In this document: positions 42,355 through 57,081 of the stretch, in pieces
Layout of the letters: each line of letters opens with the position of its first letter
How positions within the stretch are numbered: the first letter of the stretch is position 1
From: Anthopleura xanthogrammica
Taxonomy: Eukaryota > Cnidaria > Anthozoa > Actiniaria > Actiniidae
Assembly: GCA_964019055.1 (NCBI GenBank)
Contig: OZ025207.1
Coordinates: 14,721,357-14,785,356, forward strand
Length of the DNA stretch: 64,000 nucleotides
Direction: 5' to 3'
Notes under the pieces: model-generated
Told to the model about the DNA's origin: nothing
The model's input: the letters and a program-made list of their open reading frames with translations, nothing else
The model's database searches: none
Position numbers and translations under genes: made by a program

Positions 42355-45300
42355 TTGCTATTGATTTCTGTGAAAAAGAGACCAAGGTTTAGCAAGTTGC
42401 AAAATTGGGATTTTTGCCCACCCCGGGGTCATCGAAAAATTCAATTTTTCCACTATTTTAGCCCAAATGATTTTTGGGCCAAATACTTACCGAGAGGGTC
42501 CCTTCTGGTCAGTGACTAACATCTGAATGATTTGCTATTGATTTCTGTGAAAAAGAGACCAAGGTTTAGCAAGTTGCAAAATTGGAATTTTTGCCCACCC
42601 CGGGGTCATCGAAAAATTCAATTTTTCCACTATTTTAGCCAAAATGATTTTGGAGCCAAATACTTACTGAGAGGGTCCCTTCTGGTCAGTGACTTATGTC
42701 TGAATGATTTGCTATTGATTTCTGTGAAAAAGAGACCAAGGTTTAGCAAGTTGCAAAATTGGGATTTTTGCCCACCCCGGGGTCATCGAAAAATTCAATT
42801 TTTCCACTATTTTAGCCAAAATGATTTTTGGGCCAAATACTTACCGAGAGGGTCCCTTCTGGTCAGTGACTAACATCTGAATGATTTGCTATTGATTTCT
42901 GTGAAAAAGAGACCAAGGTTTAGCAAGTTGCAAAGTTGGGATTTTTGCCCACGCTGGGGTCATCGAAAAATTCAATTTTTCCACTATTTTAGCCAAAATG
43001 ATTTTTGAGCCAAATACTTACCGAGAGGGTCCCTTCTGGTCAGTGACTTATGTCTGAATGATTTGCTATTGATTTCTGTGAAAAAGAGACCAAGGTTTAG
43101 CAAGTTGCAAAATTGGGATTTTTGCCCACCCCGGGGTCATCGAAATATTCAATTTTTCCACTATTTTAGCCCAAATGATTTTTGGGCCAAATACTTACCG
43201 AGAGGGTCCCTTCTGGTCAGTGACTAACATCTGAATGATTTGCTATTGATTTCTGTGAAAAAGAGACCAAGGTTTAGCAAGTTGCAAAATTGGAATTTTT
43301 GCCCACCCCGGGGTCATCGAAAAATTCAATTTTTCCACTATTTTAGCCAAAATGATTTTGGAGCCAAATACTTACTGAGAGGGTCCCTTCTGGTCAGTGA
43401 CTTATGTCTGAATGATTTGCTATTGATTTCTGTGAAAAAGAGACCAAGGTTTAGCAAGTTGCAAAATTGGGATTTTTGCCCACCCCGGGGTCATCGAAAA
43501 ATTCAATTTTTCCACTATTTTAGCCAAAATGATTTTTGGGCCAAATACTTACCGAGAGGGTCCCTTCTGGTCAGTGACTAACATCTGAATGATTTGCTAT
43601 TGATTTCTGTGAAAAAGAGACCAAGGTTTAGCAAGTTGCAAAGTTGGGATTTTTGCCCACGCTGGGGTCATCGAAAAATTCAATTTTTCCACTATTTTAG
43701 CCAAAATGATTTTTGAGCCAAATACTTACCGAGAGGGTCCCTTCTGGTCAGTGACTTATGTCTGAATGATTTGCTATTGATTTCTGTGAAAAAGAGACCA
43801 AGGTTTAGCAAGTTGCAAAGTTGGAATTTTTGCCCACCCCGGGGTCATCGAAAAATTCAATTTTTCCACTATTTTAGCCAAAATGATTTTTGGGCCAAAT
43901 ACTTACCGAGAGGGTCCCTTCTGGTCAGTGACTAACATCTGAATGATTTGCTATTGATTTCTGTGAAAAAGAGACCAAGGTTTAGCAAGTTGCAAAATTG
44001 GGATTTTTGCCCACCCCGGGGTCATCGAAAAATTCAATTTTTCCACTATTTAAGCCAAAATGATTTTTGAGCCAAATACTTACCGAGAGGGTCCCTTCTG
44101 GTCAGTGACTAACATCTGAATGATTTGCTATTGATTTCTGTGAAAAAGAGACCAAGGTTTAGCAAGTTGCAAAATTGGGATTTTTGCCCACCCCGGGGTC
44201 ATCGAAAAATTCAATTTTTCCACTATTTTAGCCCAAATGATTTTTGGGCCAAATACTTACCGAGAGGGTCCCTTCTGGTCAGTGACTAACATCTGAATGA
44301 TTTGCTATTGATTTCTGTGAAAAAGAGACCAAGGTTTAGCAAGTTGCAAAATTGGAATTTTTGCCCACCCCGGGGTCATCGAAAAATTCAATTTTTCCAC
44401 TATTTTAGCCAAAATGATTTTGGAGCCAAATACTTACTGAGAGGGTCCCTTCTGGTCAGTGACTTATGTCTGAATGATTTGCTATTGATTTCTGTGAAAA
44501 AGAGACCAAGGTTTAGCAAGTTGCAAAGTTGGGATTTTTGCCCACCCAGGGGTCATCGAAAAATTCAATTTTTCCACTATTTTAGCCAAAATGATTTTGG
44601 AGCCAAATACTTACTGAGAGGGTCCCTTCTGGTCAGTGACTTATGTCTGAATGATTTGCTATTGATTTCTGTGAAAAAGAGACCAAGGTTTAGCAAGTTG
44701 CAAAATTGGGATTTTTGCCCACCCCGGGGTCATCGAAAAATTCAATTTTTCCACTATTTTAGCCCAAATGATTTTTGGGCCAAATACTTACCGAGAGGGT
44801 CCCTTCTGGTCAGTGACTAACATCTGAATGATTTGCTATTGATTTCTGTGAAAAAGAGACCAAGGTTTAGCAAGTTGCAAAATTGGAATTTTTGCCCACC
44901 CCGGGGTCATCGAAAAATTCAATTTTTCCACTATTTTAGCCAAAATGATTTTGGAGCCAAATACTTACTGAGAGGGTCCCTTCTGGTCAGTGACTTATGT
45001 CTGAATGATTTGCTATTGATTTCTGTGAAAAAGAGACCAAGGTTTAGCAAGTTGCAAAATTGGGATTTTTGCCCACCCCGGGGTCATCGAAAAATTCAAT
45101 TTTTCCACTATTTTAGCCAAAATGATTTTTGGGCCAAATACTTACCGAGAGGGTCCCTTCTGGTCAGTGACTAACATCTGAATGATTTGCTATTGATTTC
45201 TGTGAAAAAGAGACCAAGGTTTAGCAAGTTGCAAAGTTGGGATTTTTGCCCACGCTGGGGTCATCGAAAAATTCAATTTTTCCACTATTTTAGCCAAAAT

Positions 45301-46779
45301 GATTTTTGAGCCAAATACTTACCGAGAGGGTCCCTTCTGGTCAGTGACTTATGTCTGAATGATTTGCTATTGATTTCTGTGAAAAAGAGACCAAGGTTTA
45401 GCAAGTTGCAAAATTGGGATTTTTGCCCACCCCGGGGTCATCGAAAAATTCAATTTTTCCACTATTTTAGCCAAAATGATTTTTGGGCCAAATACTTACC
45501 GAGAGGGTCCCTTCTGGTCAGTGACTAACATCTGAATGATTTGCTATTGATTTCTGTGAAAAAGAGACCAAGGTTTAGCAAGTTGCAAAGTTGGGATTTT
45601 TGCCCACGCTGGGGTCATCGAAAAATTCAATTTTTCCACTATTTTAGCCAAAATGATTTTTGAGCCAAATACTTACCGAGAGGGTCCCTTCTGGTCAGTG
45701 ACTTATGTCTGAATGATTTGCTATTGATTTCTGTGAAAAAGAGACCAAGGTTTAGCAAGTTGCAAAGTTGGAATTTTTGCCCACCCCGGGGTCATCGAAA
45801 AATTCAATTTTTCCACTATTTTAGCCAAAATGATTTTTGGGCCAAATACTTACCGAGAGGGTCCCTTCTGGTCAGTGACTAACATCTGAATGATTTGCTA
45901 TTGATTTCTGTGAAAAAGAGACCAAGGTTTAGCAAGTTGCAAAATTGGGATTTTTGCCCACCCCGGGGTCATCGAAAAATTCAATTTTTCCACTATTTTA
46001 GCCAAAATGATTTTTGAGCCAAATACTTACCGAGAGGGTCCCTTCTGGTCAGTGACTAACATCTGAATGATTTGCTATTGATTTCTGTGAAAAAGAGACC
46101 AAGGTTTAGCAAGTTGCAAAATTGGGATTTTTGCCCACCCCGGGGTCATCGAAAAATTCAATTTTTCCACTATTTTAGCCCAAATGATTTTTGGGCCAAA
46201 TACTTACCGAGAGGGTCCCTTCTGGTCAGTGACTAACATCTGAAAGATTTGCTATTGATTTCTGTGAAAAAGAGACCAAGGTTTAGCAAGTTGCAAAATT
46301 GGAATTTTTGCCCACCCCGGGGTCATCGAAAAATTCAATTTTTCCACTATTTTAGCCAAAATGATTTTGGAGCCAAATACTTACCGAGAGGGTCCCTTCT
46401 GGTCAGTGACTTATGTCTGAATGATTTGCTATTGATTTCTGTGAAAAAGAGACCAAGGTTTAGCAAGTTGCAAAGTTGGGATTTTTGCCCACCCCGGGGT
46501 CATCGAAAAATTCAATTTTTCCACTATTTTAGCCAAAATGATTTTTGAGCCAAATACTTACCGAGAGGGTCCCTTCTGGTCAGTGACTTATGTCTGAATG
46601 ATTTGCTATTGATTTCTGTGAAAAAGAGACCAAGGTTTAGCAAGTTGCAAAGTTGGAATTTTTGCCCACCCCGGGGTCATCGAAAAATTCAATTTTTCCA
46701 CTATTTTAGCCAAAATGATTTTGGAGCCAAATACTTACCGAGAGGGTCCCTTCTGGTCAGTGACTTATGTCTGAATGAT

Positions 46780-48240
46780 TTGCTATTGATTTCTGTGAAA
46801 AAGAGACCAAGGTTTAGCAAGTTGCAAAGTTGGGATTTTTGCCCACCCCGGGGTCATCGAAAAATTCAATTTTTCCACTATTTTTCCACTATTTTAGCCA
46901 AAATGATTTTGGAGCCAAATACTTACCGAGAGGGTCCCTTCTGGTCAGTGACTTATGTCTGAATGATTTGCTATTGATTTCTGTGAAAAAGAGACCAAGG
47001 TTTAGCAAGTTGCAAAGTTGGGATTTTTGCCCACCCCGGGGTCATCGAAAAATTCAATTTTTCCACTATTTTTCCACTATTTTAGCCAAAATGATTTTGG
47101 AGCCAAATACTTACCGAGAGGGTCCCTTCTGGTCAGTGACTTATGTCTGAATGATTTGCTATTGATTTCTGTGAAAAAGAGACCAAGGTTTAGCAAGTTG
47201 CAAAATTGGAATTTTTGCCCACCCCGGGGTCATCGAAAAATTCAATTTTTCCACTATTTTAGCCAAATTGATTTTGGAGCCAAATACTTACCGAGAGGGT
47301 CCCTTCTGGTCAGTGACTTATGTCTGAATGATTTGCTATTGATTTCTGTGAAAAAGAGACCAAGGTTAAGCAAGTTGCAAAGTTGGGATTTTTGCCCACT
47401 CCGGGGTCATCGAAAAATTCAATTTTTCCACTATTTTAGCCAAAATGATTTTTGAGCCAAATACTTACCGAGAGGGTCCCTTCTGGTCAGTGACTTATGT
47501 CTGAATGATTTGCTATTGATTTCTGTGAAAAAGAGACCAAGGTTTAGCAAGTTGCAAAGTTGGGATTTTTGCCCACCCCGGGGTCATCGAAAAATTCAAT
47601 TTTTCCACTATTTTTCCACTATTTTAGCCAAAATGATTTTGGAGCCAAATACTTACCGAGAGGGTCCCTTCTGGTCAGTGACTTATGTCTGAATGATTTG
47701 CTATTGATTTCTGTGAAAAAGAGACCAAGGTTTAGCAAGTTGCAAAGTTGGGATTTTTGCCCACCCCGGGGTCATCGAAAAATTCAATTTTTCCACTATT
47801 TTTCCACTATTTTAGCCAAAATGATTTTGGAGCCAAATACTTACCGAGAGGGTCCCTTCTGGTCAGTGACTTATGTCTGAATGATTTGCTATTGATTTCT
47901 GTGAAAAAGAGACCAAGGTTTAGCAAGTTGCAAAATTGGAATTTTTGCCCACCCCGGGGTCATCGAAAAATTCAATTTTTCCACTATTTTAGCCAAATTG
48001 ATTTTGGAGCCAAATACTTACCGAGAGGGTCCCTTCTGGTCAGTGACTTATGTCTGAATGATTTGCTATTGATTTCTGTGAAAAAGAGACCAAGGTTAAG
48101 CAAGTTGCAAAGTTGGGATTTTTGCCCACTCCGGGGTCATCGAAAAATTCAATTTTTCCACTATTTTAGCCAAAATGATTTTTGAGCCAAATACTTACCG
48201 AGAGGGTCCCTTCTGGTCAGTGACTTATGTCTGAATGATT
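46780..48240. repeat. 730-bp tandem duplication of four satellite monomers
   Basis: Two adjacent blocks each contain two consecutive 11-bp-insert monomers (46,830 and 47,018; 47,560 and 47,748). An AAATTGATT monomer and a monomer with the private AAGGTTAAGCAAG variant (about 47,365 and 48,095) follow in both. The offset is 4 x 177 + 22 = 730 bp throughout. Confidence 0.85.
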
Positions 48241-51200
48241 TGCTATTGATTTCTGTGAAAAAGAGACCAAGGTTTAGCAAGTTGCAAAGTTGGGATTTTT
48301 GCCCACCCCGGGGTCATCGAAATATTCAATTTTTCCACTATTTTAGCCAAAATGATTTTTGAGCCAAATACTTACCGAGAGGGTCCCTTCTGGTCAGTGA
48401 CTTATGTCTGAATGATTTGCTATTGATTTCTGTGAAAAAGAGACCAAGGTTTAGCAAGTTGCAAAGTTGGGATTTTTGCCCACCCCGGGGTCATCGAAAA
48501 ATTCAATTTTTCCACTATTTTTCCACTATTTTAGCCAAAATGATTTTGGAGCCAAATACTTACCGAGAGGGTCCCTTCTGGTCAGTGACTTATGTCTGAA
48601 TGATTTGCTATTGATTTCTGTGAAAAAGAGACCAAGGTTTAGCAAGTTGCAAAATTGGAATTTTTGCCCACCCCGGGGTCATCGAAAAATTCAATTTTTC
48701 CACTATTTTAGCCAAATTGATTTTGGAGCCAAATACTTACCGAGAGGGTCCCTTCTGGTCAGTGACTTATGTCTGAATGATTTGCTATTGATTTCTGTGA
48801 AAAAGAGACCAAGGTTTAGCAAGTTGCAAAGTTGGGATTTTTGCCCACTCCGGGGTCATCGAAAAATTCAATTTTTCCACTATTTTAGCCAAAATGATTT
48901 TTGAGCCAAATACTTACCGAGAGGGTCCCTTCTGGTCAGTGACTTATGTCTGAATGATTTGCTATTGATTTCTGTGAAAAAGAGACCAAGGTTTAGCAAG
49001 TTGCAAAGTTGGGATTTTTGCCCACCCCGGGGTCATCGAAAAATTCAATTTTTCCACTATTTTAGCCAAAATGATTTTGGAGCCAAATACTTACCGAGAG
49101 GGTCCCTTCTGGTCAGTGACTTATGTCTGAATGATTTGCTATTGATTTCTGTGAAAAAGAGACCAAGGTTTAGCAAGTTGCAAAATTGGAATTTTTGCCC
49201 ACCCCGGGGTCATCGAAAAATTCAATTTTTCCACTATTTTAGCCAAAATGATTTTGGAGCCAAATACTTACTGAGAGGGTCCCTTCTGGTCAGTGACTTA
49301 TGTCTGAATGATTTGCTATTGATTTCTGTGAAAAAGAGACCAAGGTTTAGCAAGTTGCAAAGTTGGGATTTTTGCCCACCCCGGGGTCATCGAAAAATTC
49401 AATTTTTCCACTATTTTAGCCAAAATGATTTTGGAGCCAAATACTTACTGAGAGGGTCCCTTCTGGTCAGTGACTTATGTCTGAATGATTTGCTATTGAT
49501 TTCTGTGAAAAAGAGACCAAGGTTTAGCAAGTTGCAAAATTGGGATTTTTGCCCACCCCGGGGTCATCGAAAAATTCAATTTTTCCACTATTTTAGCCAA
49601 AATGATTTTTGGGCCAAATACTTACCGAGAGGGTCCCTTCTGGTCAGTGACTAACATCTGAATGATTTGCTATTGATTTCTGTGAAAAAGAGACCAAGGT
49701 TTAGCAAGTTGCAAAATTGGGATTTTTGCCCACCCCGGGGTCATCGAAAAATTCAATTTTTCCACTATTTTAGCCAAAATGATTTTTGAGCCAAATACTT
49801 ACCGAGAGGGTCCCTTCTGGTCAGTGACTAACATCTGAATGATTTGCTATTGATTTCTGTGAAAAAGAGACCAAGGTTTAGCAAGTTGCAAAATTGGGAT
49901 TTTTGCCCACCCCGGGGTCATCGAAAAATTCAATTTTTCCACTATTTTAGCCCAAATGATTTTTGGGCCAAATACTTACCGAGAGGGTCCCTTCTGGTCA
50001 GTGACTTATGTCTGAATGATTTGCTATTGATTTCTGTGAAAAAGAGACCAAGGTTTAGCAAGTTGCAAAGTTGGGATTTTTGCCCACTCCGGGGTCATCG
50101 AAAAATTCAATTTTTCTACTATTTTAGCCAAAATGATTTTTGAGCCAAATACTTACCGAGAGGGTCCCTTCTGGTCAGTGACTTATGTCTGAATGATTTG
50201 CTATTGATTTCTGTGAAAAAGAGACCAAGGTTTAGGAAGTTGCAAAGTTGGGATTTTTGCCCACCCCGGGGTCATCGAAATATTCAATTTTTCCACTATT
50301 TTAGCCAAAATGATTTTTGAGCCAAATACTTACCGAGAGGGTCCCTTCTGGTCAGTGACTTATGTCTGAATGATTTGCTATTGATTTCTGTGAAAAAGAG
50401 ACCAAGGTTTAGCAAGTTGCAAAATTGGAATTTTTGCCCACCCCGGGGTCATCGAAAAATTCAATTTTTCCACTATTTTAGCCAAAATGATTTTGGAGCC
50501 AAATACTTACCGAGAGGGTCCCTTCTGGTCAGTGACTTATGTCTGAATGATTTGCTATTGATTTCTGTGAAAAAGAGACCAAGGTTTAGCAAGTTGCAAA
50601 ATTGGAATTTTTGCCCACCCCGGGGTCATCGAAAAATTCAATTTTTCCACTATTTTAGCCAAATTGATTTTGGAGCCAAATACTTACCGAGAGGGTCCCT
50701 TCTGGTCAGTGACTTATGTCTGAATGATTTGCTATTGATTTCTGTGAAAAAGAGACCAAGGTTTAGCAAGTTGCAAAGTTGGGATTTTTGCCCACCCCGG
50801 GGTCATCGAAAAATTCAATTTTTCCACTATTTTTCCACTATTTTAGCCAAAATGATTTTGGAGCCAAATACTTACCGAGAGGGTCCCTTCTGGTCAGTGA
50901 CTTATGTCTGAATGATTTGCTATTGATTTCTGTGAAAAAGAGACCAAGGTTTAGCAAGTTGCAAAATTGGAATTTTTGCCCACCCCGGGGTCATCGAAAA
51001 ATTCAATTTTTCCACTATTTTAGCCAAATTGATTTTGGAGCCAAATACTTACCGAGAGGGTCCCTTCTGGTCAGTGACTTATGTCTGAATGATTTGCTAT
51101 TGATTTCTGTGAAAAAGAGACCAAGGTTTAGCAAGTTGCAAAGTTGGGATTTTTGCCCACCCCGGGGTCATCGAAAAATTCAATTTTTCCACTATTTTAG

Positions 51201-54200
51201 CCAAAATGATTTTTGGGCCAAATACTTACCGAGAGGGTCCCTTCTGGTCAGTGACTAACATCTGAATGATTTGCTATTGATTTCTGTGAAAAAGAGACCA
51301 AGGTTTAGCAAGTTGCAAAATTGGAATTTTTGCCCACGCTGGGGTCATCGAAAAATTCAATTTTTCCACTATTTTAGCCAAAATGATTTTGGAGCCAAAT
51401 ACTTACCGAGAGGGTCCCTTCTGGTCAGTGACTTATGTCTGAATGATTTGCTATTGATTTCTGTGAAAAAGAGACCAAGGTTTAGCAAGTTGCAAAATTG
51501 GGATTTTTGCCCACCCCGGGGTCATCGAAAAATTCAATTTTTCCACTATTTTAGCCAAAATGATTTTTGGGCCAAATACTTACCGAGAGGGTCCCTTCTG
51601 GTCAGTGACTAACATCTGAATGATTTGCTATTGATTTCTGTGAAAAAGAGACCAAGGTTTAGCAAGTTGCAAAGTTGGGATTTTTGCCCACGCTGGGGTC
51701 ATCGAAAAATTCAATTTTTCCACTATTTTAGCCAAAATGATTTTTGAGCCAAATACTTACCGAGAGGGTCCCTTCTGGTCAGTGACTTATGTCTGAATGA
51801 TTTGCTATTGATTTCTGTGAAAAAGAGACCAAGGTTTAGCAAGTTGCAAAATTGGGATTTTTGCCCACCCCGGGGTCATCGAAAAATTCAATTTTTCCAC
51901 TATTTTAGCCCAAATGATTTTTGGGCCAAATACTTACCGAGAGGGTCCCTTCTGGTCAGTGACTAACATCTGAATGATTTGCTATTGATTTCTGTGAAAA
52001 AGAGACCAAGGTTTAGCAAGTTGCAAAATTGGAATTTTTGCCCACCCCGGGGTCATCGAAAAATTCAATTTTTCCACTATTTTAGCCAAAATGATTTTGG
52101 AGCCAAATACTTACTGAGAGGGTCCCTTCTGGTCAGTGACTTATGTCTGAATGATTTGCTATTGATTTCTGTGAAAAAGAGACCAAGGTTTAGCAAGTTG
52201 CAAAATTGGGATTTTTGCCCACCCCGGGGTCATCGAAAAATTCAATTTTTCCACTATTTTAGCCAAAATGATTTTTGGGCCAAATACTTACCGAGAGGGT
52301 CCCTTCTGGTCAGTGACTAACATCTGAATGATTTGCTATTGATTTCTGTGAAAAAGAGACCAAGGTTTAGCAAGTTGCAAAGTTGGGATTTTTGCCCACG
52401 CTGGGGTCATCGAAAAATTCAATTTTTCCACTATTTTAGCCAAAATGATTTTTGGGCCAAATACTTACCGAGAGGGTCCCTTCTGGTCAGTGACTTATGT
52501 CTGAATGATTTGCTATTGATTTCTGTGAAAAAGAGACCAAGGTTTAGCAAGTTGCAAAGTTGGAATTTTTGCCCACCCCGGGGTCATCGAAAAATTCAAT
52601 TTTTCCACTATTTTAGCCAAAATGATTTTTGGGCCAAATACTTACCGAGAGGGTCCCTTCTGGTCAGTGACTAACATCTGAATGATTTGCTATTGATTTC
52701 TGTGAAAAAGAGACCAAGGTTTAGCAAGTTGCAAAATTGGGATTTTTGCCCACCCCGGGGTCATCGAAAAATTCAATTTTTCCACTATTTTAGCCCAAAT
52801 GATTTTTGGGCCAAATACTTACCGAGAGGGTCCCTTCTGGTCAGTGACTAACATCTGAATGATTTGCTATTGATTTCTGTGAAAAAGAGACCAAGGTTTA
52901 GCAAGTTGCAAAATTGGAATTTTTGCCCACCCCGGGGTCATCGAAAAATTCAATTTTTCCACTATTTTAGCCAAAATGATTTTGGAGCCAAATACTTACT
53001 GAGAGGGTCCCTTCTGGTCAGTGACTTATGTCTGAATGATTTGCTATTGATTTCTGTGAAAAAGAGACCAAGGTTTAGCAAGTTGCAAAATTGGGATTTT
53101 TGCCCACCCCGGGGTCATCGAAAAATTCAATTTTTCCACTATTTTAGCCCAAATGATTTTTGGGCCAAATACTTACCGAGAGGGTCCCTTCTGGTCAGTG
53201 ACTAACATCTGAATGATTTGCTATTGATTTCTGTGAAAAAGAGACCAAGGTTTAGCAAGTTGCAAAATTGGAATTTTTGCCCACCCCGGGGTCATCGAAA
53301 AATTCAATTTTTCCACTATTTTAGCCAAAATGATTTTGGAGCCAAATACTTACTGAGAGGGTCCCTTCTGGTCAGTGACTTATGTCTGAATGATTTGCTA
53401 TTGATTTCTGTGAAAAAGAGACCAAGGTTTAGCAAGTTGAAAAATTGGGATTTTTGCCCACCCCGGGGTCATCGAAAAATTCAATTTTTCCACTATTTTA
53501 GCCAAAATGATTTTTGGGCCAAATACTTACCGAGAGGGTCCCTTCTGGTCAGTGACTAACATCTGAATGATTTGCTATTGATTTCTGTGAAAAAGAGACC
53601 AAGGTTTAGCAAGTTGCAAAGTTGGGATTTTTGCCCACGCTGGGGTCATCGAAAAATTCAATTTTTCCACTATTTTAGCCAAAATGATTTTTGAGCCAAA
53701 TACTTACCGAGAGGGTCCCTTCTGGTCAGTGACTTATGTCTGAATGATTTGCTATTGATTTCTGTGAAAAAGAGACCAAGGTTTAGCAAGTTGCAAAATT
53801 GGGATTTTTGCCCACCCCGGGGTCATCGAAAAATTCAATTTTTCCACTATTTTAGCCCAAATGATTTTTGGGCCAAATACTTACCGAGAGGGTCCCTTCT
53901 GGTCAGTGACTAACATCTGAATGATTTGCTATTGATTTCTGTGAAAAAGAGACCAAGGTTTAGCAAGTTGCAAAATTGGAATTTTTGCCCACCCCGGGGT
54001 CATCGAAAAATTCAATTTTTCCACTATTTTAGCCAAAATGATTTTGGAGCCAAATACTTACTGAGAGGGTCCCTTCTGGTCAGTGACTTATGTCTGAATG
54101 ATTTGCTATTGATTTCTGTGAAAAAGAGACCAAGGTTTAGCAAGTTGCAAAATTGGGATTTTTGCCCACCCCGGGGTCATCGAAAAATTCAATTTTTCCA

Positions 54201-54499
54201 CTATTTTAGCCAAAATGATTTTTGGGCCAAATACTTACCGAGAGGGTCCCTTATGGTCAGTGACTAACATCTGAATGATTTGCTATTGATTTCTGTGAAA
54301 AAGAGACCAAGGTTTAGCAAGTTGCAAAGTTGGGATTTTTGCCCACGCTGGGGTCATCGAAAAATTCAATTTTTCCACTATTTTAGCCAAAATGATTTTT
54401 GAGCCAAATACTTACCGAGAGGGTCCCTTCTGGTCAGTGACTTATGTCTGAATGATTTGCTATTGATTTCTGTGAAAAAGAGACCAAGGTTTAGCAAGT

Positions 54500-56922
54500 T
54501 GCAAAGTTGGAATTTTTGCCCACCCCGGGGTCATCGAAAAATTCAATTTTTCCACTATTTTAGCCAAAATGATTTTTGGGCCAAATACTTACCGAGAGGG
54601 TCCCTTCTGGTCAGTGACTAACATCTGAATGATTTGCTATTGATTTCTGTGAAAAAGAGACCAAGGTTTAGCAAGTTGCAAAATTGGGATTTTTGCCCAC
54701 CCCGGGGTCATCGAAAAATTCAATTTTTCCACTATTTTAGCCAAAATGATTTTTGAGCCAAATACTTACCGAGAGGGTCCCTTCTGGTCAGTGACTAACA
54801 TCTGAATGATTTGCTATTGATTTCTGTGAAAAAGAGACCAAGGTTTAGCAAGTTGCAAAATTGGGATTTTTGCCCACCCCGGGGTCATCGAAAAATTCAA
54901 TTTTTCCACTATTTTAGCCCAAATGATTTTTGGGCCAAATACTTACCGAGAGGGTCCCTTCTGGTCAGTGACTAACATCTGAATGATTTGCTATTGATTT
55001 CTGTGAAAAAGAGACCAAGGTTTAGCAAGTTGCAAAATTGGAATTTTTGCCCACCCCGGGGTCATCGAAAAATTCAATTTTTCCACTATTTTAGCCAAAA
55101 TGATTTTGGAGCCAAATACTTACTGAGAGGGTCCCTTCTGGTCAGTGACTTATGTCTGAATGATTTGCTATTGATTTCTGTGAAAAAGAGACCAAGGTTT
55201 AGCAAGTTGCAAAGTTGGGATTTTTGCCCACCCAGGGGTCATCGAAAAATTCAATTTTTCCACTATTTTAGCCAAAATGATTTTGGAGCCAAATACTTAC
55301 TGAGAGGGTCCCTTCTGGTCAGTGACTTATGTCTGAATGATTTGCTATTGATTTCTGTGAAAAAGAGACCAAGGTTTAGCAAGTTGCAAAATTGGGATTT
55401 TTGCCCACCCCGGGGTCATCGAAAAATTCAATTTTTCCACTATTTTAGCCCAAATGATTTTTGGGCCAAATACTTACCGAGAGGGTCCCTTCTGGTCAGT
55501 GACTAACATCTGAATGATTTGCTATTGATTTCTGTGAAAAAGAGACCAAGGTTTAGCAAGTTGCAAAATTGGAATTTTTGCCCACCCCGGGGTCATCGAA
55601 AAATTCAATTTTTCCACTATTTTAGCCAAAATGATTTTGGAGCCAAATACTTACTGAGAGGGTCCCTTCTGGTCAGTGACTAACATCTGAATGATTTGCT
55701 ATTGATTTCTGTGAAAAAGAGACCAAGGTTTAGCAAGTTGCAAAGTTGGGATTTTTGCCCACGCTGGGGTCATCGAAAAATTCAATTTTTCCACTATTTT
55801 AGCCAAAATGATTTTTGAGCCAAATACTTACCGAGAGGGTCCCTTCTGGTCAGTGACTTATGTCTGAATGATTTGCTATTGATTTCTGTGAAAAAGAGAC
55901 CAAGGTTTAGCAAGTTGCAAAGTTGGAATTTTTGCCCACCCCGGGGTCATCGAAAAATTCAATTTTTCCACTATTTTAGCCAAAATGATTTTTGGGCCAA
56001 ATACTTACCGAGAGGGTCCCTTCTGGTCAGTGACTAACATCTGAATGATTTGCTATTGATTTCTGTGAAAAAGAGACCAAGGTTTAGCAAGTTGCAAAAT
56101 TGGGATTTTTGCCCACCCCGGGGTCATCGAAAAATTCAATTTTTCCACTATTTTAGCCAAAATGATTTTTGAGCCAAATACTTACCGAGAGGGTCCCTTC
56201 TGGTCAGTGACTAACATCTGAATGATTTGCTATTGATTTCTGTGAAAAAGAGACCAAGGTTTAGCAAGTTGCAAAATTGGGATTTTTGCCCACCCCGGGG
56301 TCATCGAAAAATTCAATTTTTCCACTATTTTAGCCCAAATGATTTTTGGGCCAAATACTTACCGAGAGGGTCCCTTCTGGTCAGTGACTAACATCTGAAT
56401 GATTTGCTATTGATTTCTGTGAAAAAGAGACCAAGGTTTAGCAAGTTGCAAAATTGGAATTTTTGCCCACCCCGGGGTCATCGAAAAATTCAATTTTTCC
56501 ACTATTTTAGCCAAAATGATTTTGGAGCCAAATACTTACTGAGAGGGTCCCTTCTGGTCAGTGACTTATGTCTGAATGATTTGCTATTGATTTCTGTGAA
56601 AAAGAGACCAAGGTTTAGCAAGTTGCAAAGTTGGGATTTTTGCCCACCCAGGGGTCATCGAAAAATTCAATTTTTCCACTATTTTAGCCAAAATGATTTT
56701 GGAGCCAAATACTTACTGAGAGGGTCCCTTCTGGTCAGTGACTTATGTCTGAATGATTTGCTATTGATTTCTGTGAAAAAGAGACCAAGGTTTAGCAAGT
56801 TGCAAAATTGGGATTTTTGCCCACCCCGGGGTCATCGAAAAATTCAATTTTTCCACTATTTTAGCCAAAATGATTTTTGGGCCAAATACTTACTGAGAGG
56901 GTCCCTTCTGGTCAGTGACTAA
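54500..56922. repeat. 1,416-bp 8-mer repeat, related to 43,815-45,000
   Basis: The CCCAGGGG variant occurs at 44,545, 55,231 and 56,647. The last two are 1,416 bp apart (8 x 177). The first is 10,686 bp away, which equals 60 monomers plus six 11-bp inserts. CAAAGTTGGAATTTTT monomers precede each copy in the same position (about 43,815, 54,501 and 55,917). This shows long-range block copying. Confidence 0.75.
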
Positions 56923-57081
56923 CATCTGAATGATTTGCTATTGATTTCTGTGAAAAAGAGACCAAGGTTTAGTAAGTTGCAAAGTTGGGATTTTTGCCCA
57001 CCCCGGGGTCATCGAAAAATTCAATTTTTCCACTATTTTAGCCAAAATGATTTTTGAGCCAAATACTTACCGAGAAGGTCC